From Thioalkalivibrio sp. (GTDB lineage Bacteria > Pseudomonadota > Gammaproteobacteria > Ectothiorhodospirales > Ectothiorhodospiraceae): a stretch of DNA of 9,472 nt. The notes below the pieces were generated by a model. It had not been told where the DNA came from, did not search any database, and saw only the letters and a program-made list of their open reading frames with translations. This document shows positions 5,473-9,472 of this stretch, piece after piece; the stretch's first letter is position 1, and each line of letters opens with the position of its first letter. Made by a program: the position numbers and the translations under genes. Location: contig PWRV01000267.1 in NCBI GenBank assembly GCA_003563455.1, positions 1 to 9,472 on the forward strand. Direction: 5' to 3'.

Positions 5473-6819
5473 TCAGAGCCCGTAGGCCTTGCGCAGGAGG
5501 GTCAGCGGATGTTCGGGCTCGCGCCCGTCCTTGAGTCCGTTCTCGATCATGTGCCCCGCCATCGGGCAGTCACTGGAGAAATGGTCGGCACTGGCCTTCT
5601 GGACACGATTCACCACCGGCCGGCAGATCTTGGCCGCCGTCTCGTAGTACTCGCTCTTCACGCCGTAGGTGCCGTCATGACCCGAGCAGCGCTCGACGAC
5701 TTCGATCTCGGTGTCGGGCACGAGTTTCAGCAGATCGCGGGTCTTCAGACCCATGTTCTGCACGCGCAGATGACAGGCGGCGTGGTAGGCGATCTTGCCC
5801 AGCGGTTTCGGGAAATCCGTCTTCAGCTTGCCGCCGCCGTGACGCGCCATCAGGTACTCGAAGGGATCGAAGATCCGCGCCTTGATCGCCTGCACGTCGG
5901 CATCCTCGGGGAACATCAGCGGCAGCTCCTGCTTGAACATCAGCACGCAGGAAGGGACCGGGGCGACAATGTCGTAGCCCTGGTCGGTCATGCGCTTCAT
6001 CTGGGCCACGTTCACATCCTTCGCGGCCGCGACGGCCTCGAGGTCGCCGAGCTCCAGCTTCGGCATGCCACAGCACTGCTCCTTCTCGACCAGCGTGACC
6101 TCGATGCCGTTATGGTTGAAGACCTTCACCAGGTCCTCGACGATATGAGGCTCGTTGTAGTTGCCGTAACAGGTGGTGAACAGCGCCACGCGCCCGGTGG
6201 TGCCGTTCACGGCCTCGGGTGCAGACACAGCGGCCGCGGCCTTGCTGGCGCGCTTCCGGCCCTTGCGGCTGTGGTACTTGGGCAGCGTCGCGTCCGGGTG
6301 CACACCAAGGGTCTTGTCGAGCAGCTTGCGCGCCGTCGCGGTCTGGTTCACCGCATTGACGGTCTGGGCCACCACGGGAATGCCGGCGAGCGATCCGATC
6401 ATATCGGTGCTCGACATCAGCTTGTGCGTCCCCTTCGCACCCTCCTTCTTGAAGCGCGCGGCCTTCGCGCGAAGCATCAGGTGCGGGAAATCCACGTTCC
6501 ACTCGTGCGGCGGCACGTAGGGGCACTTGGTCATGTAGCAGAGATCGCAGAGATAGCAGTGGTCGACCACTTTCCAGTAGTCGGCCTTCTTCACCCCGTC
6601 CACCTCCAGTGTTTCCGACTCGTCGACCAGGTCGAACAGCGTCGGAAAGGCGTTGCACAGACTTACGCAACGGCGGCAGCCGTGGCAGATGTCGAAGACG
6701 CGCTCCATCTCGCCGAACAGCGAGTCTTCGTCATAGAAATCCGGGTTCTTCCAATCCAGCGGGTGTCGGGTGGGTGCTTCCAGGTTGCCTTCACGTGTGG
6801 ACTGCGTAGGGGCGGACAT
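5473..6819 (-). CDS. GlpC/HdrD-like Fe-S oxidoreductase (two 4Fe-4S motifs plus two cysteine-rich domains)
   Basis: A 448-residue soluble protein built like GlpC and heterodisulfide reductase subunit D, predicted to move electrons through 4Fe-4S clusters. The N-terminal ferredoxin-like part has CHGCRRCVSLC (C45, C48, C51, C55) and CYLCDLCYMTKCP (C88, C91, C94, C99). A lysine/alanine-rich linker spans about 185-205. The first cysteine-rich domain has C217, the CCG at 249-251 and C291. The second has C349 and C418, but CSG at 378-380 replaces CCG. There is no flavin or membrane segment. The ATG at 6819 is preceded by GGAGAG (6824-6829); an in-frame TTG at 6843 adds eight residues but lacks that site. 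It follows the rubrerythrin after a hairpin-containing 102-bp gap, and a role as electron donor to that diiron protein is plausible but inferred. Confidence 0.9.
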   Translation of the reverse strand: MSAPTQSTREGNLEAPTRHPLDWKNPDFYDEDSLFGEMERVFDICHGCRRCVSLCNAFPTLFDLVDESETLEVDGVKKADYWKVVDHCYLCDLCYMTKCPYVPPHEWNVDFPHLMLRAKAARFKKEGAKGTHKLMSSTDMIGSLAGIPVVAQTVNAVNQTATARKLLDKTLGVHPDATLPKYHSRKGRKRASKAAAAVSAPEAVNGTTGRVALFTTCYGNYNEPHIVEDLVKVFNHNGIEVTLVEKEQCCGMPKLELGDLEAVAAAKDVNVAQMKRMTDQGYDIVAPVPSCVLMFKQELPLMFPEDADVQAIKARIFDPFEYLMARHGGGKLKTDFPKPLGKIAYHAACHLRVQNMGLKTRDLLKLVPDTEIEVVERCSGHDGTYGVKSEYYETAAKICRPVVNRVQKASADHFSSDCPMAGHMIENGLKDGREPEHPLTLLRKAYGL

Positions 6820-6851
6820 GAATCTCTCCGTTTGTGCCTTCAATCCATCAA

Positions 6852-6871
6852 TGGCCGGTCAGCAACGGCCA
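6852..6871. repeat. Small inverted repeat beside the large hairpin
   Basis: TGGCCG (6852-6857) and CGGCCA (6866-6871) form a 6-bp stem with an 8-base loop. It adjoins the larger hairpin at 6873-6900 in the rubrerythrin to Fe-S oxidoreductase gap. Confidence 0.55.
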
Positions 6872-6872
6872 G

Positions 6873-6900
6873 GAACGGGGCCGGCCGTCCGGCCCCGTTC
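6873..6900 (-). terminator. 12-bp perfect hairpin between rubrerythrin and Fe-S oxidoreductase genes (attenuator or processing site)
   Basis: GAACGGGGCCGG (6873-6884) pairs perfectly with CCGGCCCCGTTC (6889-6900) around a four-base loop. It starts 21 bases after the rubrerythrin stop. No U-tract follows on the minus strand, so termination is likely partial or factor-assisted. Such intergenic hairpins often protect the upstream mRNA from 3' exonucleases, which would give more rubrerythrin than downstream proteins. Confidence 0.6.
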
Positions 6901-6921
6901 GGTCAGGTTGCCCCGAACCGA

Positions 6922-7341
6922 TCAGGCGTCGAGGTTATCGAGAGCCTTCTGGAACCGGTTGGCGTGGGAACGCTCGGCCTTGGCCAGGGTTTCGAACCAG
7001 TCGGCAATTTCGTCGAAGCCCTCGTCACGGGCCGACTTGGCCATGCCCGGGTACATGTCGGTGTACTCGTGGGTCTCGCCCGCGATCGCGGTCTTCAGGT
7101 TCGCCTCGGTCGCGCCAAAGGGCAGGCCGGTGGCCGGATCGCCGCTGGACTCCAGGTACTCCAGGTGGCCATGCGCATGACCGGTCTCGCCTTCGGCAGT
7201 CGAACGGAAGACGGTGGCGACGTCGTTGTAGCCTTCGACGTCCGCCTTGGACGCGAAGTACAGGTAACGGCGGTTGGCCTGGGATTCGCCGGCGAAGGCT
7301 TCCTGAAGATTCTTCTCGGTCTTGGTGCCTTTCAGTTCCAT
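6922..7341 (-). CDS. Rubrerythrin, diiron domain only
   Basis: Rubrerythrins reduce hydrogen peroxide at a diiron centre in the cytoplasm. The 139-residue product has the two expected helix pairs. E19 (AGESQANRRY) with E52 and H55 (ETGH) forms one half of the site. E89 and E92 (GETHEY) with E123 and H126 (AERSH) forms the other. The C-terminal rubredoxin domain (two CxxC motifs) of classical rubrerythrin is absent; the protein ends LDNLDA with no cysteine at all, so electrons must come from another protein. There is also no encapsulin-targeting tail. The ATG at 7341 has GAGGAG (7349-7354) seven bases upstream. It is first in the four-gene minus-strand cassette, under a palindrome-bearing promoter. 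Confidence 0.95.
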   Translation of the reverse strand: MELKGTKTEKNLQEAFAGESQANRRYLYFASKADVEGYNDVATVFRSTAEGETGHAHGHLEYLESSGDPATGLPFGATEANLKTAIAGETHEYTDMYPGMAKSARDEGFDEIADWFETLAKAERSHANRFQKALDNLDA

Positions 7342-7377
7342 GGTGTTACTCCTCTGTCACTGGGTTTTGGTACGGCA

Positions 7378-7408
7378 GATGGCGCCCGGGCACGCTCCTG
7401 ACGCCATC
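7378..7408 (-). other. Inverted repeat in the rubrerythrin mRNA leader
   Basis: GATGGCG (7378-7384) pairs with CGCCATC (7402-7408) across a 17-base loop in the roughly 95-nt predicted leader of the rubrerythrin mRNA. It ends about 24 nt before the Shine-Dalgarno sequence. It could stabilise the transcript; evidence is the pairing only. Confidence 0.35.
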
Positions 7409-7414
7409 ACGGGC

Positions 7415-7431
7415 TTTAGACTCTGTCTAAA
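7415..7431. promoter_or_regulatory. Operator-like palindrome, copy A (downstream of the predicted start site)
   Basis: TTTAGACTCTGTCTAAA is a perfect 7-bp inverted repeat around a 3-base centre. It lies a few bases downstream of the predicted transcription start of the rubrerythrin cassette. With flanks, 7414-7433 matches 7443-7462 at 19 of 20 bases. This is strong evidence for a duplicated binding site. Confidence 0.85.
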
Positions 7432-7441
7432 CCGTGTCGCA

Positions 7442-7470
7442 ACTTTAGACTCGGTCTAAACCTTTGTCAA
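7442..7470 (-). promoter_or_regulatory. Sigma70 promoter of the rubrerythrin cassette
   Basis: On the minus strand TTGACA (7465-7470, all six consensus bases) is followed by a 17-bp spacer (7448-7464) and TAAAGT (7442-7447, four of six). Transcription should begin near 7435, leaving a leader of about 95 nt. Palindrome B lies over the spacer and most of the -10, so a bound protein would block RNA polymerase. Confidence 0.8.
7444..7460. promoter_or_regulatory. Operator-like palindrome, copy B (inside the promoter)
   Basis: TTTAGACTCGGTCTAAA is a perfect 7-bp inverted repeat around a 3-base centre, 29 bp centre to centre from copy A. It covers the spacer and overlaps the -10, the classic position of a repressor operator. 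It does not match the Fur or IscR consensus sequences I know. The TAGAC half-site recalls TetR-family boxes such as that of NemR, but the regulator is not identified. Confidence 0.85.
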
Positions 7471-7531
7471 CCTCCGGCAGCGCCGCCCGCTTGCGCCTGG
7501 GCTGGCGGACACGGGCCGGGTGGGCACAGGC

Positions 7532-7560
7532 TTTCCAGATGCCCCCGGATTCGGTAACTT
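7532..7560 (+). promoter_or_regulatory. Possible promoter of the xseB-ispA-dxs operon (weak)
   Basis: TTTCCA (7532-7537, four of six to -35) is followed 17 bp later by TAACTT (7555-7560, three of six to -10), about 28 bp before the xseB ATG. The match is modest. A promoter must lie in this divergent gap, and this is the best pair I see. Confidence 0.3.
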
Positions 7561-7588
7561 GGGGGGTTCTTCCACGCCGCTGCGCCCC

Positions 7589-7873
7589 ATGCCCAAAAAG
7601 CCCCCGAAGTCACCCGCCGCATTCGAGGCCGCCATGGAGTCCCTCGAACAGCTCGTCGCGCGGATGGAGGCCGGCGACCTGCCGCTCGAGGAATCCCTGC
7701 GCGAGTACCAGCGCGGCATGGATCTGGTCCGTTCGTGCCAGGAGGCCCTGGATGAGGCGCAACGCCGGATCGACAGCGTGATGGACTCGCCCGGGTCTCC
7801 GACGGCTAGTTCGGACCCCAATGACTCCACAAAAGTTCCGGAAAACCCGGACCCGGACGACATCCCCTTCTGA
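7589..7873 (+). CDS. xseB: Exodeoxyribonuclease VII small subunit
   Basis: XseB binds the catalytic subunit XseA to form exonuclease VII, which degrades single-stranded DNA. The 94-residue product begins MPKKPPKSPAAFEAAMESLE and contains LEQLVARMEAGDLPLEESL (residues 19-37), the family hallmark, in a helical hairpin. The C-terminal 30 residues are acidic and proline-rich and probably disordered; E. coli XseB is about 80 residues. The ATG at 7589 is chosen because MPKK coincides with the E. coli N terminus. A GTG at 7520 in the same frame would add 23 unconserved residues. Neither has a good Shine-Dalgarno sequence. It is first in the conserved xseB-ispA-dxs order, with ispA 15 bp behind. Confidence 0.95.
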   Translation: MPKKPPKSPAAFEAAMESLEQLVARMEAGDLPLEESLREYQRGMDLVRSCQEALDEAQRRIDSVMDSPGSPTASSDPNDSTKVPENPDPDDIPF

Positions 7874-7888
7874 GCCCGGCCCTTCGTC

Positions 7889-8767
7889 GTGAATCAGCTC
7901 ATCGAAGCCTACCAGAACCGCATTGAGGGTTTCCTGAACCGGGTGCTCGACCCATCGGCAGCACCCGTCCCGGAGCTGCTCGAGGCCATGCGCTATTCGA
8001 CCCTCGGCGGAGGCAAGCGCCTGCGCCCGCTGCTGGTCTATGCCACCGGCGAGGCGCTCGGCACACCGAGCGGCGCGCTCGACCGCATGGCGGCGTCGGT
8101 GGAAATGATCCACGTGTACTCCCTGATACACGACGACCTGCCGGCAATGGACGACGACGACCTGCGCCGCGGCAAGCCGACCTGCCACCGTGCCCACGGC
8201 GAGGCGCTGGCGATTCTGGCGGGCGACGCGCTGCAGGCGCTGGCCTTTGCGGTACTCGTGGACGATGCCATCGGGCTGGATGCCGACGCGCGGCTGCGCC
8301 TGGCGCAGGAACTGACCGGGGCCTCGGGCGTGAATGGAATGGCGGGCGGGCAGGCGATGGATCTCGCCGCGCAAGGAAAGGCGCTGGGCATCGAAGCGCT
8401 GGAAACCATGCACCGCCTGAAGACCGGCGCATTGATCCGGGCCGCGGTGCTGATGCCGGCGCGGGCGAGTGCCATTGATGCCGGTCTGGTGGCACGTCTC
8501 GGCGCCTATGCCGACTGCATCGGGCTCGCCTTCCAGATCCGCGACGACGTGCTCGATGTGGAAGGCGACCCGACGCTCCTCGGGAAGGCCTGCGGCGCCG
8601 ACACCCTGCTGGAAAAGGCGACCTTCCCGGCGCTGCTCGGTCTGGAGGCTTCGCGCCAGCGGGCGCACGACCTCGTCGAGGAGGCACTCGCACACCTGCA
8701 ACCCCTTGGGCCCGAGGCGGATTTGCTTCGGTTCCTCGCCCGGTACATCGTAGACAGAATGCATTGA
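7889..8767 (+). CDS. ispA: Farnesyl diphosphate synthase (polyprenyl synthetase)
   Basis: IspA condenses isopentenyl diphosphate with dimethylallyl and then geranyl diphosphate to farnesyl diphosphate, precursor of quinones, undecaprenyl carriers and hopanoids or carotenoids. The 292-residue length is typical. Visible signatures are GGGKRLRP at 40-47, the first aspartate-rich motif DDLPAMDDDDLRRG at 82-95 (D82, D83, D88), GGQAMDL at 153-159, KTGALIRAA at 178-186 and the second aspartate-rich motif DDVLD at 219-223. The residues V76 and Y77 before the first motif suggest a short-chain (C15) product. The start is GTG at 7889: a stop lies in frame 18 bases upstream with no other start codon between, and no clear Shine-Dalgarno sequence is seen, so coupling to xseB termination is likely. 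dxs follows after 123 bp. Confidence 0.96.
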   Translation: MNQLIEAYQNRIEGFLNRVLDPSAAPVPELLEAMRYSTLGGGKRLRPLLVYATGEALGTPSGALDRMAASVEMIHVYSLIHDDLPAMDDDDLRRGKPTCHRAHGEALAILAGDALQALAFAVLVDDAIGLDADARLRLAQELTGASGVNGMAGGQAMDLAAQGKALGIEALETMHRLKTGALIRAAVLMPARASAIDAGLVARLGAYADCIGLAFQIRDDVLDVEGDPTLLGKACGADTLLEKATFPALLGLEASRQRAHDLVEEALAHLQPLGPEADLLRFLARYIVDRMH

Positions 8768-8780
8768 ACGGAATTCGTTG

Positions 8781-8894
8781 ATGGACCATCACCGCGACCG
8801 CGGCACCGCAGCACCCGCCCCCGCAAGCCCTTTCGCCTGCGGATCGAAACGGGCCGGTCTGCCTTCGACCACGCCCCGGGAGTGGCGCCGATGA
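8781..8894 (+). CDS. Possible small ORF (37 codons) overlapping the dxs start
   Basis: An ATG-started frame fills the ispA-dxs gap and ends in a TGA that overlaps the dxs ATG (ATGA). The product, MDHHRDRGTAAPAP and onward to EWRR, is basic and low in complexity, with no recognisable domain and only a weak upstream GGA. It could couple dxs translation to upstream ribosomes or be chance in GC-rich DNA. A 13-bp palindrome, TGATGGACCATCA (8779-8791), sits on its start codon. Confidence 0.25.
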   Translation: MDHHRDRGTAAPAPASPFACGSKRAGLPSTTPREWRR

Positions 8895-9472
8895 GCAGCA
8901 CGCCATTGCTTGACCGGATCCGACTGCCCGACGATCTTCGGGCGCGACCCGTCGGCGAGCTCGACGACCTTGCGCGCGAACTGCGGGAATTCCTGATCAC
9001 CACGGTCTCCCGGACCGGGGGCCACCTGGCGGCAAACCTGGGGACGGTCGAACTCGCGCTGGCGCTGCACTACGTATTCGACACGCCGCACGATCGAATC
9101 GTCTGGGACGTGGGCCACCAGGCCTACGCCCACAAGGTGCTGACCGGGCGCCGCGAGGCGATGGCAACGCTGCGCCAGTACGGCGGCCTCGCGGGTTTTC
9201 CGAAACGCGACGAGAGCGAATACGACACCTTCGGTGCCGGGCACTCCAGCACCTCGATCAGCGCCGCCGCGGGCATGGCGATCGCCGCCGCCCGGTCCGG
9301 AAGCCGGAATCACCACGTCGCCGTGATCGGGGACGGCGCGATGACCGCCGGGATGGCCTTCGAGGCAATGAACCACGTGGGCGACCTGGACTGCAACCTG
9401 CTGGTCGTCCTGAACGACAACGAGATGTCGATCTCCGAGAACGTCGGGGCAATGAGCCAGTACCTGACGCGG
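8891..9472 (+). CDS. dxs: 1-deoxy-D-xylulose-5-phosphate synthase, N-terminal 194 residues (runs off the right edge)
   Basis: DXS condenses pyruvate and glyceraldehyde 3-phosphate to DXP using thiamine diphosphate. It is the first committed and usually flux-controlling step of the MEP isoprenoid pathway, and its products feed IspA encoded just upstream. The start MSSTPLLDRIRLPDDLR matches DXS N termini. Visible signatures are the catalytic-site histidine H45 in TGGHLAANLG (usually GHLASSLG or similar), DVGHQAY at 73-79, FGAGHSSTSISAA at 114-126 and the thiamine-diphosphate motif GDGAMTAGMAFEAMN from 147, closing with NDNEMSIS at 175-182. The transketolase middle and C-terminal domains are beyond the window. 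The ATG at 8891 has GGGAG (8878-8882) eight bases upstream. Confidence 0.97.
   Translation, partial: MSSTPLLDRIRLPDDLRARPVGELDDLARELREFLITTVSRTGGHLAANLGTVELALALHYVFDTPHDRIVWDVGHQAYAHKVLTGRREAMATLRQYGGLAGFPKRDESEYDTFGAGHSSTSISAAAGMAIAAARSGSRNHHVAVIGDGAMTAGMAFEAMNHVGDLDCNLLVVLNDNEMSISENVGAMSQYLTR

Noticed and set aside
6820..6843. TTG start extending the Fe-S oxidoreductase by eight residues
   Set aside because: It would lie upstream of the GGAGAG that sits correctly for the ATG at 6819, and the added residues are not needed for any domain.
5509..7401. Long plus-strand open frame (630 codons) opposite the rubrerythrin and Fe-S oxidoreductase genes
   Set aside because: It has no recognisable domain, is rich in histidine, leucine, valine and arginine as expected of an antisense shadow in GC-rich DNA, and covers clear minus-strand genes with their own ribosome-binding sites.
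7520..7588. GTG start extending XseB by 23 residues
   Set aside because: The extension is glycine/proline-rich without family similarity. The MPKK start at 7589 matches known XseB N termini.
7610..8906. Long minus-strand open frames opposite xseB and ispA
   Set aside because: They are antisense to well-conserved enzymes and show only compositional shadow sequence with no domain signatures.
1..9472. CRISPR array, tRNA/rRNA, insertion sequence, prophage or toxin-antitoxin pair
   Set aside because: No regularly spaced repeats, cloverleaf with its conserved elements, transposase or integrase motifs, or small paired genes of that kind were seen on either strand.

Overview
The window is compact, GC-rich gammaproteobacterial chromosome. 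The lineage call rests on gene order: divergent ffh and ypjD-corB, and xseB-ispA-dxs, are both arranged as in Escherichia coli and relatives. The base composition, a GTAG-headed REP-like palindrome and an iron/peroxide cassette suggest an environmental group such as Ectothiorhodospiraceae/Chromatiales. That finer placement is inference. No gene-free stretch reaches 300 bases, and I see no tRNA, rRNA, CRISPR array, insertion sequence or prophage.

Left part (1-4341): the N-terminal half of ffh (signal recognition particle GTPase) leaves on the minus strand. Divergent to it are ypjD (cytochrome c assembly-like membrane protein), corB (DUF21/CBS/CorC_HlyC membrane protein) and radA (DNA repair ATPase). 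The corB stop and the radA start share one base, so these two are probably translationally coupled.

Middle (4342-7480): radA converges on a four-gene minus-strand cassette, with a REP-like element and short repeats in between. In transcription order the cassette is: a rubrerythrin without its rubredoxin domain; a GlpC/HdrD-like Fe-S oxidoreductase with two 4Fe-4S motifs and two cysteine-rich (CCG-type) domains; a 100-residue protein closely resembling encapsulated ferritin (EncFtn) but lacking an encapsulation peptide and with no encapsulin nearby; and a DUF3501 protein. A strong sigma70-like promoter precedes it, with a 17-bp perfect palindrome lying over the spacer and the -10, and a near-identical copy downstream of the predicted transcription start. 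A 12-bp perfect hairpin separates the rubrerythrin from the rest. I read the cassette as a regulated iron/peroxide detoxification module in which the Fe-S protein may replace rubredoxin as electron donor. This is the most interesting part of the window.

Right part (7589-9472): xseB (exonuclease VII small subunit), ispA (farnesyl diphosphate synthase) and dxs (DXP synthase, cut by the window end) form the conserved isoprenoid operon on the plus strand. A possible 37-codon reading frame fills the ispA-dxs gap and overlaps the dxs start.
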